From NCBI GenBank assembly GCA_937894825.1, contig CALCQT010000575.1:1-21913 (forward strand): a stretch of DNA of 21,913 nucleotides, read 5' to 3'. The stretch is from an uncultured Anaerolineaceae bacterium. GTDB lineage: Bacteria; Chloroflexota; Anaerolineae; Anaerolineales; Anaerolineaceae. The translations under genes were made by a program, and so were the position numbers. The notes under the pieces were generated by a model. The model was not told the origin of the DNA, ran no database searches, and saw only the letters and a program-made list of their open reading frames with translations. Each line of letters begins with the position of its first letter. Position 1 is the first letter of the stretch. Below, in pieces: positions 8,217 to 16,181 of the stretch.

Positions 8217-9763
8217 TTATTTAGCACCTCTTCTTCATGTTTATAAGAACTGGCGAGATACATTACTTTTTCATCTGTAGCCGTTGGACCGTCAAGGATA
8301 CCTGACAAATGCCCTTCGCACATGACGGCAATGCGGTCGGACATTCCCAGCAGCTCGGGCATTTCTGAGCTGATCATGATGATGGTTTTGCCTTCACCGG
8401 CCATTTTTTCCATAAGTGAATAAATTTCAAATTTTGTCCCAACATCGATTCCTCGGGTTGGTTCATCCAGAATCAGAATTTCAGGATTGATGAGCATCCA
8501 GCGTGCAAGCACGGTTTTTTGTTGGTTCCCGCCTGAGAGATAACGAATTTCCGTTTTTATGGAAGGCGTTTTGATTGAAAAGGCCTGCACATAGTGCGCT
8601 GCATCCGCACTGCGTTTGTTATTGTCAAGAAATAGTCCCTTTTTGTAATATGCTTTATTGGCGGTCTGTTTTGTTAAAACTACGTTTTCCATAACTGAGA
8701 AACGCGGGATAATACCGCTGGCACGGCGTTCTTCCGTCAACAGCGCCATATTGCTTTGAATTGCATCTTCCGGCGAGTGAATTAAAACTGGGTTTCCGTT
8801 AATGAGCAGTTCCCCGTTCGAAATTTTACGCAGCCCAAAGATAGATTCAACGAGTTCCGTTCGCTGTGCTCCGACAAGACCACCAATACCGAATATTTCG
8901 CCGTGACGCACAGAAAAGCTAATATCTTGAAAGCTGTGTCGGTTAGCGCTTGTAAAATGACGGATTTCCAGACAAATAGACTCCTTTGGCTGGTGACTTT
9001 TGGCCGGAAAGCGGTTGTTCATTTCCCGTCCGACCATTCGCTTTACAATCAAATCTGTGTTCAGTTCATCTGACGGCCAGGTTCCAATGATTTTTCCATC
9101 ACGCATGATGCTCACTTCCTGGGAAATTTTAAGAATCTCATCAATTTTATGAGAAATATAAATAATAGCTACGCCTTTTGCTGTTAATTTATGAATGATG
9201 CGGAATAGCAACTCTGTTTCAGTTTCAGTAAGTGAAGAAGTTGGTTCATCCATAATGATAATTTTTGCATTATACGAAACAGCACGCGCTATTTCCAACA
9301 TTTGGCACTGCGATGAGGAGAGTGTACCTGCTTTAGCATAAGGATCAATGCTGATTTCAAGATCATTAAACAGCGCTTTGGTGTCGTTATATAATTTTTT
9401 GTCGTCAACCCAACGGACACCGAATATTTGATTGTATGGAATGCGTCCAACCCAAATATTTTCCATCGCAGAACGAGTTCGGATGGATTGAAGCTCCTGG
9501 TGGATCATGGCGATTCCATGATCCAGTGCATCTCGCGGATTAATAATACTGATCGTTTGACCGTCGATGATAATTTTTCCTTCATCCGGATGATACATTC
9601 CGAAGACGCATTTCATTAATGTTGATTTTCCGGCGCCATTTTCTCCCATCAGTGCATGAACTTTGCCCGGCCTTACGAAAAAATCGACTTGATCAAGCGC
9701 CTTTACACCGGGAAAAGATTTGCTAATGTTCTTCATTTCTAAAATGTATTCAGGATCTTTCAT
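8213..9763 (-). CDS. mglA: Galactose/methyl-galactoside-type ABC transporter ATP-binding protein
   Basis: The 516-residue protein has two fused ATPase domains, as expected for CUT2 sugar importers. Domain 1 has a Walker A motif GENGAGKST (40-48), a variant signature (LSSSQCQMLEIA) and Walker B IIIMDEPTSS. Domain 2 has the degenerate P-loop GLVGAQRTE characteristic of this subfamily, the TEERR motif, LSGGNQQK and LILDEPTRGIDVG. Similarity to E. coli MglA extends over the whole length, including the N-terminal NISKSFPGVKALD and the C-terminal SSEMPELLGMSDRI. The start at 9763 has a strong GGGGAGG site 5 bases upstream. It lies 80 bases after mglB, with an intervening hairpin, and overlaps mglC. 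Confidence 0.95.
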   Translation of the reverse strand: MKDPEYILEMKNISKSFPGVKALDQVDFFVRPGKVHALMGENGAGKSTLMKCVFGMYHPDEGKIIIDGQTISIINPRDALDHGIAMIHQELQSIRTRSAMENIWVGRIPYNQIFGVRWVDDKKLYNDTKALFNDLEISIDPYAKAGTLSSSQCQMLEIARAVSYNAKIIIMDEPTSSLTETETELLFRIIHKLTAKGVAIIYISHKIDEILKISQEVSIMRDGKIIGTWPSDELNTDLIVKRMVGREMNNRFPAKSHQPKESICLEIRHFTSANRHSFQDISFSVRHGEIFGIGGLVGAQRTELVESIFGLRKISNGELLINGNPVLIHSPEDAIQSNMALLTEERRASGIIPRFSVMENVVLTKQTANKAYYKKGLFLDNNKRSADAAHYVQAFSIKTPSIKTEIRYLSGGNQQKTVLARWMLINPEILILDEPTRGIDVGTKFEIYSLMEKMAGEGKTIIMISSEMPELLGMSDRIAVMCEGHLSGILDGPTATDEKVMYLASSYKHEEEVLNK

Positions 9764-9793
9764 TGAACCTCCCCTGCTGGCTGATTCATTTAA

Positions 9794-9820
9794 ACAGCCG
9801 GAGATACCACATCCGGCTGT
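9794..9820 (-). other. Intergenic hairpin between mglB and mglA
   Basis: A perfect 9-bp GC-rich stem (ACAGCCGGA and TCCGGCTGT) with a 9-base loop lies in the 80-base gap after the mglB stop and before the mglA ribosome site. No T-run follows on the - strand. Comparable structures in binding-protein importer operons stabilise the upstream message or give partial termination, so that more binding protein than transporter is made. That role is inferred here. Confidence 0.6.
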
Positions 9821-9843
9821 CTTAATAATTACACTAAAAGGGA

Positions 9844-10893
9844 TCAGAACGCTGCATCATTGATGTCATAGCTGGCATCATCTACGTTATCCTTTGTGAT
9901 GGCGGTGTAGCTAATCCAAATCCGGTGTCCTTCAACCTCAACGCCATCTAACCCTAAAGTTTCTGTTGTAACTTCCTGGTCGTTTTCAAGCAGCCACATT
10001 GTCTTATAGATTGCTTTTCCCAATTTAACTGGATTGTTGAGAGAAGTAACCAGCAGTGTGCCATCTTTCAGGGCATCAACACCAACAGCAGTCGCATCAA
10101 CACCACAAACAGGAATAAAGGTTTTTTCGTCTTTGAAGAATCCACCTGCTTTTAGTGCTTCAATCGCCCCAAGCGCCATGTCATCATTTGCGGAAAATAT
10201 AGCGTCGATATCATCACTATAATTGGCCAATAAGGCAGCGACCATCTCCTGAGCTTTTCCACGGTTATATTCAGCAATAATTTCACCACCAATGCGGTTT
10301 GTCGTGATCCCAGCATCTTCTAAAGCTTGGATGGAATATTCAGCGCGCACCTGCGTGTCATAATGCCAGGTAAAGCCATAAAGCATGATGTAGTCAAGTT
10401 TGCCATTCTGATTACGATCCGCTTCCGGATGTTCTTCCCAGTATTTGGCTACGGCTTCGCCCATAATTGTTCCGGACTCTGTTGCTCGGGAGGTCACCAA
10501 ATAGAGATCATCATAATTTGCAAAGTCTTCATCAGAAGGGGAATCTGTGTTCGCAAAAATGGTGGTCACGCCTTCTGCCTTTGCTTGGTTGACGATATCG
10601 CTAATGGCGGCTGTGTTTAAGTTATTCAAAACAAAATATTGGACGCCTTGTGCAAACATATTGTTGATGTTGTTTGTTTGGGTGGCAACATCATTATTGG
10701 AATCAGCGTCTGTAACTTCGATGGTTCCATCGGCTTTAGCGACATTCAAAAGCGATTGGCGCGCATTTTGAATAAACGTATCTGCAAAGTTGTACCAGAC
10801 GACACCGGCAAGTGGTTTATCCTCGGCAGTGACGGTACCGACAGTTGCAAACATCATAACAATAGCGAGTATAAATAAAACAGTTTTTTTCAT
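9844..10893 (-). CDS. mglB: Galactose/glucose-type sugar-binding protein of the ABC importer
   Basis: This 349-residue exported solute-binding protein (Peripla_BP_4 fold) has a Sec signal peptide with a probable cut after VTA (residue 23). No lipobox cysteine is present. Compared from memory with E. coli MglB, the sugar contacts are nearly all kept: D38 and F40 (D14, F16), N115 (N91), H177, D179 and R183 in HYDTQVR (H152, D154, R158), N236 (N211), D266 in PVCGVDA (D236) and N286 (N256). The stacking W183 is replaced by N210. An EF-hand-like calcium loop, DRNQNGKLD, is at 159-167. The first in-frame ATG (10908) lies upstream of GGAAGG, which is the ribosome site for the ATG at 10893, so the latter is the start. 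It is the first gene of the operon, under the divergent ROK regulator. A hexose ligand is likely; strict galactose specificity is not assured. Confidence 0.92.
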   Translation of the reverse strand: MKKTVLFILAIVMMFATVGTVTAEDKPLAGVVWYNFADTFIQNARQSLLNVAKADGTIEVTDADSNNDVATQTNNINNMFAQGVQYFVLNNLNTAAISDIVNQAKAEGVTTIFANTDSPSDEDFANYDDLYLVTSRATESGTIMGEAVAKYWEEHPEADRNQNGKLDYIMLYGFTWHYDTQVRAEYSIQALEDAGITTNRIGGEIIAEYNRGKAQEMVAALLANYSDDIDAIFSANDDMALGAIEALKAGGFFKDEKTFIPVCGVDATAVGVDALKDGTLLVTSLNNPVKLGKAIYKTMWLLENDQEVTTETLGLDGVEVEGHRIWISYTAITKDNVDDASYDINDAAF

Positions 10894-10919
10894 TAGGTTT
10901 CCTTCCATTGGGATTAGAA

Positions 10920-10954
10920 CAACTAGTTACGTAACATTATTACGTAACTAGTTG
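10920..10954. promoter_or_regulatory. Perfect inverted-repeat operator, probable ROK regulator site
   Basis: Arms CAACTAGTTACGTAA (10920-10934) and TTACGTAACTAGTTG (10940-10954) are exact reverse complements around a 5-base spacer. Each arm contains two smaller palindromes, AACTAGTT and TTACGTAA. The site lies between the divergent mglB and ROK genes. It sits just downstream of the mglB -10 box (covering the expected transcription start) and at the -35 region of the ROK promoter, so binding would repress both. Confidence 0.85.
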
Positions 10955-10956
10955 GT

Positions 10957-10962
10957 ATTATA
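10957..10962 (-). promoter_or_regulatory. -10 box of the mglBAC-esterase operon
   Basis: On the - strand a consensus TATAAT lies about 65 bases upstream of the mglB start, with the large palindrome immediately downstream. No good -35 hexamer is found at 16-18 bases (CTACGG is the nearest), so an activator or a weak promoter is possible. Confidence 0.55.
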
Positions 10963-10969
10963 ATATAAT
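10959..10969 (+). promoter_or_regulatory. Overlapping -10 boxes for the ROK regulator gene
   Basis: Two overlapping TATAAT hexamers (10959-10964 and 10964-10969) lie about 95 bases before the ROK start. The -35 position falls inside the right arm of the palindrome and matches the consensus poorly, which is consistent with tight autoregulation. Confidence 0.45.
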
Positions 10970-11062
10970 TGTTTGTTCACCGTAGTGATTTTTTTCTTTC
11001 GATTTATTGATAAATGTCATTCAGAAAAAAGTTGGAAATGCTCCACATCTGGAAAGAAAAAC

Positions 11063-12331
11063 ATGAGGAAGAATATTTTCAAGCAGGAAAATCAAGAATC
11101 GTTGGCAGCAAAACCGCCTTCTCTTAAAATTCAGAATCGAAAAATGGTAATGAACGTTTTGCGGGATGGCAGTCCGTATTCAATCGTTGAAATTTCAGAA
11201 CGGACAGGGGTCAGCCGTCAGACAGTGAGTAAAGCAATAAATCATTTTTCAGAACTTGGCCTGGTAATCAATACGGGAAAGGGAGACTCTACTGGAAACG
11301 GCGGGAAAAAACCTAATTTACTTCAACTTTCCTCCCAACCAAAATTACTTGTTATTCAATTTCGCGTTAATGAAAACCGCGTCATCCTTTATGATTTAAC
11401 TTGTCAGGAAATATCTTATTCAGTAATCGAAACGAATTTATCGGACCCCTTTGATTTTTATTATTATTTGGAAAAAATAAAACAGATGTCTGAGCAAATT
11501 TTTGCCCAGACCAACATTTCCGCTGAGGATTTATATGGTGTTGCAGTAATTACGCCTGGACCTGTAATTGACCATGCATTCGTGCACTACAATCCTTTTC
11601 GCAAACAATGGGGACTTGATATTCCTATTAAGGAGGAGGTCCAGAAGATTTTCCCGACAGCGAAGTTCGTTTTTGTGGAAAATATTGGAAAGCTGGCCGG
11701 ACTGGGAACAATTACAGAACATGCAGAAACGTATCAATCTCAACGGGTTGTGACCGTGTACACATACGAAGGAATAAATGGTTGTTTTTTTGATCATGGG
11801 AAAATTGTTGAGGGGGCAAATTCAATCATTGGTGAATTTGGCCATATGATACTGCAACCAGATTCACCCACACAATGCATCTGCGGAAATCGCGGATGTT
11901 TTGAAAGTGTTGTTCGCAGCAGCTCAATCCATGAGCGTATCCAAAAATCTTCCGATATCAATGATTTTCTGAAATTTGTTGGAAAACCTCTTTCAGAAAT
12001 CATTTTTGAGGATATTGTGAAAGGATATGAAGCTGGTATTCGTTGCTGTCAGGATGAATTAATAACGCTCGCAGCTTATTTTGCACAGGCTTTCTTGAAT
12101 ATCTCACTGGTTTATGATCCGGATATATTTGTAATTGAAGGATATTATTCATGTTTCAATAAAGCTTTTGAATCATTAATTCAGGAATACCTCTCAGGTT
12201 TTTCTTTATTGACTCCTGATCGCTATTTTAATATCGCTGCTGATCATATTCCATTGGAACAGTTGGAAGTGTCGGGGGCAATTACAGCTTTGAAAGAACA
12301 CTTTTTCTCTGATCAGACGATTTACTCATGA
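11063..12331 (+). CDS. ROK-family transcriptional repressor
   Basis: The 422-residue protein has an N-terminal winged helix (about residues 25-75; recognition helix in VSRQTVSKAINHF) and a ROK sugar-binding domain. The ROK hallmark GEFGHM (257-262) is followed by CICGNRGC, giving the zinc ligands H261, C272, C274 and C279. The glucokinase-type catalytic motif (ENDAN...GE) is altered to ENIGKLAGLGT, so the phosphotransfer aspartate is missing and kinase activity is unlikely. The frame is open back to a TTG at 10973. The ATG at 11063, with GGAAAG about 6 bases upstream, gives a normal N-terminus. The gene is divergent from mglB with a perfect palindrome between them, so it most likely represses the importer operon and itself, with an imported sugar or derivative as inducer. 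It resembles the XylR/NagC/Mlc type of ROK repressor. Confidence 0.9.
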   Translation: MRKNIFKQENQESLAAKPPSLKIQNRKMVMNVLRDGSPYSIVEISERTGVSRQTVSKAINHFSELGLVINTGKGDSTGNGGKKPNLLQLSSQPKLLVIQFRVNENRVILYDLTCQEISYSVIETNLSDPFDFYYYLEKIKQMSEQIFAQTNISAEDLYGVAVITPGPVIDHAFVHYNPFRKQWGLDIPIKEEVQKIFPTAKFVFVENIGKLAGLGTITEHAETYQSQRVVTVYTYEGINGCFFDHGKIVEGANSIIGEFGHMILQPDSPTQCICGNRGCFESVVRSSSIHERIQKSSDINDFLKFVGKPLSEIIFEDIVKGYEAGIRCCQDELITLAAYFAQAFLNISLVYDPDIFVIEGYYSCFNKAFESLIQEYLSGFSLLTPDRYFNIAADHIPLEQLEVSGAITALKEHFFSDQTIYS

Positions 12332-12383
12332 TGAAATTGGTTTCCATATCAATTATTCTGCATTGACTGCATCCATAGATTGG

Positions 12384-12413
12384 CTGACTCTCGCAACGCT
12401 GCTGATGTATAAT
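12384..12413 (+). promoter_or_regulatory. Probable sigma-70-like promoter of lysA
   Basis: CTGACT (12384-12389) and TATAAT (12408-12413) are 18 bases apart in the gap between the ROK gene and lysA. They would give a leader of roughly 85 bases. No lysine riboswitch structure was recognised in this short leader. Confidence 0.5.
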
Positions 12414-12503
12414 CGAACACAACCGGAAAAACAGCGCGGATAAGCCGGGAAGCACCCGTTCTCAAACCATTTGTGTAAACTACTACATAACGGCGGAATC
12501 AAC

Positions 12504-13814
12504 ATGTTCACATCAGAAGACCAGACCATTTATCCCATAGCCGCCGCTCTTTCAGCGGACGGCAGCCTGACCATCGCCGGCAGCGATCCCCAAAAGCTGG
12601 CCCGCGATTTTGGCACACCGCTCTACCTCTATGACGGACAAACTGTCCGTTCGAACATTCAAACGCTTCAGCAACTGCTGAAAGATCATTACCCGTCCGA
12701 AGGGGCTGTGGCTTACGCCTCCAAAGCTTATTTTTCGCAGCGTTTCGCCGCCAAACTTGCCCAACAACAGGACATCGAGGTGGACGTGGTCAGTCTGGCC
12801 GAACTGAAGGTCGCGCTGAAAGCCGGCTTTTCACCCAAACAGATCCACCTTCACGGCAACAACAAAAGCGCCGAAGAAATTCGTACAGCGATTGATCTGA
12901 ATATTCACGCACTGGTCATCGACAGCCTGGATGAGCTGGCTTTTGTGGAGCAGATTGCGGCCGAAAAGAATAAGCGCGTCCGCATCTGGCTGCGCATCAC
13001 GCCGGATATTCGCGTCGCCACCCACCCGCATATTGAGACCTCCGCAGCAAGCAGTAAATTCGGGCTCCACGTCATCACCGGTGAAGCCGAACAGGTCATC
13101 CGGGCCGCGCTGGCCTCCCCCTATTTTGAATTAACCGGACTGCACTGCCATTTGGGCAGCCAGCTATATGATCCCATCCCCTATGCCATCGCGATCGAAC
13201 GGCTGTACACGCTGGCCTCAGAATGCGGCTATGAACCGCAGGAAATCAGCCCGGGCGGCGGCTGGGGTGTTCGCTACACGAAGAATGATCCGCTGACCGA
13301 TCCACTGGATTGGATCCGGACCATCAGCCAGACCATTCAACAGCAATGCGAGCGCACCGGGTTCCAACTGCCGAAAATCGTGCTTGAACCGGGGCGCTGG
13401 CTGGCGGCGCGGGCCGGTGTGGCGATTTATCAAATCGGCAGCCAGAAACGAATGCCTGACGGGACACGCATCCTGGCAGTGGACGGCGGCATGTCCGATA
13501 ATCCGCGCCATGCGCTCTACCAGGCAGCCTACAGCGCCGTGATTCTGAATAAACCCAATGCGAAAAACCTGGTCCCGACCACAGTCGTTGGAAAATTCTG
13601 CGAATCAGGCGACGTGCTGATCGCACAGATCGACCTGCCAGAGGCCGAACGCGGCGATTTGCTGCTGATTCCGGCCTCCGGCGCTTATCAGCTCAGCATG
13701 GCTTCTAACTACAATCTGGCGCCGCGCCCGGTTGTGCTGTGGCTCGAACCGGACGGCCAATTCGAATTGCTGCAGCGGCGCGAAAATCCGGAAGAAAACT
13801 CGTGGTGGTGCTAA
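12504..13814 (+). CDS. lysA: Diaminopimelate decarboxylase
   Basis: This PLP-dependent, cytosolic fold-III decarboxylase converts meso-diaminopimelate to L-lysine and CO2, the last step of lysine synthesis. The 436-residue product carries the PLP lysine in YASKAY (K74), HGNNKS (118-122), SKFG (184-187), HCHLGSQ (214-220) and the phosphate-binding GGGWG (251-255). EPGR (295-298) and the active-site CESGD (C366) and GAYQLSMASNYN motifs follow. DAP decarboxylase is favoured over ornithine or carboxynorspermidine decarboxylases by length and by the SKFG, HGNNKS and CESGD motifs. The frame could start at a TTG at 12471, but the ATG at 12504 matches the family N-terminus; its ribosome site (GGCGGA) is weak. 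It stands alone, with a GC-richer composition than the mgl region to its left. Confidence 0.94.
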   Translation: MFTSEDQTIYPIAAALSADGSLTIAGSDPQKLARDFGTPLYLYDGQTVRSNIQTLQQLLKDHYPSEGAVAYASKAYFSQRFAAKLAQQQDIEVDVVSLAELKVALKAGFSPKQIHLHGNNKSAEEIRTAIDLNIHALVIDSLDELAFVEQIAAEKNKRVRIWLRITPDIRVATHPHIETSAASSKFGLHVITGEAEQVIRAALASPYFELTGLHCHLGSQLYDPIPYAIAIERLYTLASECGYEPQEISPGGGWGVRYTKNDPLTDPLDWIRTISQTIQQQCERTGFQLPKIVLEPGRWLAARAGVAIYQIGSQKRMPDGTRILAVDGGMSDNPRHALYQAAYSAVILNKPNAKNLVPTTVVGKFCESGDVLIAQIDLPEAERGDLLLIPASGAYQLSMASNYNLAPRPVVLWLEPDGQFELLQRRENPEENSWWC

Positions 13815-14079
13815 CGAAACGATGTCATTATTTTCCAAAATGTCTCAAAAATATGGGTCGGTTTGATGTAATTTTAATTGTATGACAAATAGATTACCTT
13901 CATCGGTTCGTGAAAAAAGGAATTTATTTTACAATTATTAATAGCCATCAGGATCGAAAAGGCTGAATATATTGATCCGGGTGTCAACAGGTTGAATACC
14001 CGAAATACCGGAGAAACAAAAGCGCTGCCTGTGACATTCGAACAACTTTACTATCGCTGAAGATGCAAAAGGAGAATCA

Positions 14080-15150
14080 ATGAAAAAACATAATTTCAAT
14101 GCCGGGCCTGCCATTTTACCCGAATACACCATCGAAAAAAGTATTGAGGCCATCAAGGACCTCAATGGCAGTGGATTGTCACTCCTGACGATTTCTCACC
14201 GTTCCAAAGATTTTGACGCGATCATGGACGGAGCTGTAGCGGCAACCAAACGGTTATTGGATATCCCTGAAGGCTATTCCGTCATCTTCCTGGGCGGCGG
14301 AGCCAGCACCCAATTCTACACTGTGCCCTACAACTTCCTGGGCAAAAAAGCAGCCTATCTGGACACCGGATCCTGGGCAAAAGGCGGCATTAAGGAAGCC
14401 AAACTCTTCGGTGAAGTGGACGTCGTCGCTTCCTCAAAGGATAAAAACTATTCCTATATCCCCAAAGGATTTACCATTCCCGAAGACGCGGATTATTTTG
14501 AAATTTGCAGCAACAACACCATTGAAGGTACCGAAATTCTTGAAGACTGGGACGTCAAAGTTCCACTCATTTCCGACATGTCCTCTGACATCTTCAGCCG
14601 TCCGATGGATGTTTCGAAATACAGCCTGATTTTTGCCGGCGCACAGAAAAACTTCGCCCCGGCCGGGGTGACGATCGTCATCGTCAAAGATTCCTTCCTT
14701 GAAAAAGTCGTCCGCCCGGTTCCGACCATGGCTGACTACCGCGTGCACGTTTCCAAGAATTCCATGCAGAATACCCCGCCGGTTTTCCCGATCTTCGCCG
14801 CATTAAAAACCATGGAGTGGATGGAACAGGAAGGCGGCGTCAAGGAGATGGAAAAACGCGCCATTGCCCGCTCCGAAAAACTCTATGATGAACTGGACCG
14901 CAACAAACTCTTCAAGGCCACCGTCGAAGATCCTGCCGACCGCTCCCGCATGAACATCACCTTCCTGCTGAAACCGGAATATGAAGAACTGCAGGATGCC
15001 TTCCTTGAGTTGGCTAAAGCACGCGGATTGGTTGGTATCAAAGGGCACCGCTCGGTGGGTGGTTTCCGCGCTTCCTGCTATAACGCACTGCCGATGGAAA
15101 GCGTCGACGCTTTGGTCGCGGCGCTGCAGGAATTCGAAAAAGCAAACTAA
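14080..15150 (+). CDS. serC: Phosphoserine aminotransferase
   Basis: This PLP enzyme, cytosolic and of aminotransferase class V, makes 3-phosphoserine from 3-phosphohydroxypyruvate and glutamate in serine synthesis. The 356-residue product opens with the family motif NFNAGPA and has GGGASTQF (72-79). The PLP lysine is in [12 protein letters not shown] (K190), and the C-terminal [15 protein letters not shown] binds substrate phosphate. Length and motifs are normal. AAGGAG lies 7 bases before the ATG. It is the first gene of a two-gene operon with serA, 12 bases downstream. A 265-base leader gap precedes it, holding an imperfect hairpin at 13978-14002. Confidence 0.95.
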   Translation: MKKHNFNAGPAILPEYTIEKSIEAIKDLNGSGLSLLTISHRSKDFDAIMDGAVAATKRLLDIPEGYSVIFLGGGASTQFYTVPYNFLGKKAAYLDTGSWAKGGIKEAKLFGEVDVVASSKDKNYSYIPKGFTIPEDADYFEICSNNTIEGTEILEDWDVKVPLISDMSSDIFSRPMDVSKYSLIFAGAQKNFAPAGVTIVIVKDSFLEKVVRPVPTMADYRVHVSKNSMQNTPPVFPIFAALKTMEWMEQEGGVKEMEKRAIARSEKLYDELDRNKLFKATVEDPADRSRMNITFLLKPEYEELQDAFLELAKARGLVGIKGHRSVGGFRASCYNALPMESVDALVAALQEFEKAN

Positions 15151-15162
15151 CAGGAGGATTTC

Positions 15163-16101
15163 ATGAGCACAGTATGGATTGTCACCGAAAAACCTTTTTC
15201 GAAAGCTGCCGTCGACGGAATCACAAAAATCGTTAATGCAAAGGGCCATGAGGTAAAACTGCTCGAAAAATATACCGATCCGGCCCAGATATACGAAGCG
15301 GTTGCGGATGCCGACGCATTGATCGTCCGCAGCGATCTGGTCACGAAAGAAGTTTTGGCGCACGCGCCCAAGTTGAAAATCGTTGTGCGGGCTGGGGCAG
15401 GTTATGACAATATTGATCTGCAGGCCGCCACTGAGAAAAACATCGTGGTGGAAAACACGCCCGGCCAGAACGCCAATGCGGTTGCCGAACTGGTCTTTGG
15501 CCTGATGCTCCTGCATGCCCGCAAGAACTTCACCGGCGCCGCCGGAACCGAACTGGGCGGCAAAAAAATCGGTATCCAGGGGTATGGCGCAGTCGGTCGG
15601 CACGTCGCCCGGATCGCCAGCGGTTTCGACATGGATGTTTATACCCTGGCTGCCAATCCGCTGCGTCCGCGTCCGGCGGATGATGTTTCCGAAAAAGCCG
15701 GCGTGAAGTACGTGGACAGCCTCAAGGAACTGTATCAGACCTGTAATTACCTGTCGCTCCACATCCCCGCCACAGCGGAAACCAAAGGTTCGATCAACTA
15801 CGAGCTGCTCTCCAACCTGCCGAAAAACGGCGTGTTGGTCAACACAGCCCGCGCTGAAGTGATCGACGAGGCCGGGCTGGTCAAAATGTTTGAAAAGCGC
15901 GAAGATTTTGCCTATCTTTCCGATGTCGCGCCGAAGAACAAAGACCTGATCGCGGAGAAATTCCCCGGCCGGTTCTTCTTCACCCAGAAGAAAGCCGGTG
16001 CGCAGACCGCCGAAGCCAACAATAATGCCGGTCTGGCCGCGGCCAACCAGATTTGCAGTTTCTTCGAAACCGGAAAAAGCGCCTTCCAGGTCAACAAATA
16101 G
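15163..16101 (+). CDS. serA: D-3-phosphoglycerate dehydrogenase, short lysine-type
   Basis: This is the NAD-dependent first step of serine synthesis, oxidising 3-phosphoglycerate to 3-phosphohydroxypyruvate. The 312-residue protein has only the two Rossmann-like domains of a D-2-hydroxyacid dehydrogenase; the regulatory ACT and ASB domains are absent. The dinucleotide motif is GYGAVG (140-145), and the substrate arginine is in VNTAR (R230). The usual catalytic glutamate (DVFExEP) is replaced by DVAPKNK, and the usual TPHI histidine region reads TQKKAGAQT, so a lysine (276 or 277) stands at the histidine position. This matches the short lysine-type enzymes known from Bacteroidetes and from Entamoeba. 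AGGAGG lies 6 bases upstream of the start. Pairing with serC supports the phosphoglycerate role rather than another hydroxyacid. Confidence 0.92.
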   Translation: MSTVWIVTEKPFSKAAVDGITKIVNAKGHEVKLLEKYTDPAQIYEAVADADALIVRSDLVTKEVLAHAPKLKIVVRAGAGYDNIDLQAATEKNIVVENTPGQNANAVAELVFGLMLLHARKNFTGAAGTELGGKKIGIQGYGAVGRHVARIASGFDMDVYTLAANPLRPRPADDVSEKAGVKYVDSLKELYQTCNYLSLHIPATAETKGSINYELLSNLPKNGVLVNTARAEVIDEAGLVKMFEKREDFAYLSDVAPKNKDLIAEKFPGRFFFTQKKAGAQTAEANNNAGLAAANQICSFFETGKSAFQVNK

Positions 16102-16144
16102 AAGATTCGGGTGCGAATAGTAAAAAGTTTCTTTTCCGGAAACA

Positions 16145-16181
16145 TTGTTGGTTTTGTGCGCGTTGCGCACAAAACCAACAA
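16145..16181. repeat. Perfect 17-bp inverted repeat with 3-base loop
   Basis: The arms TTGTTGGTTTTGTGCGC (16145-16161) and GCGCACAAAACCAACAA (16165-16181) are exact complements around GTT. The position, 44 bases after the serA stop, suits a serCA terminator, but no T-run follows on either strand. A REP-like or MITE-like element is an alternative. Confidence 0.85.

Noticed and set aside
12332..12503. Possible lysine riboswitch before lysA
   Set aside because: The leader after the predicted promoter is only about 85 bases, far shorter than a lysine riboswitch, and no matching core motifs were seen.
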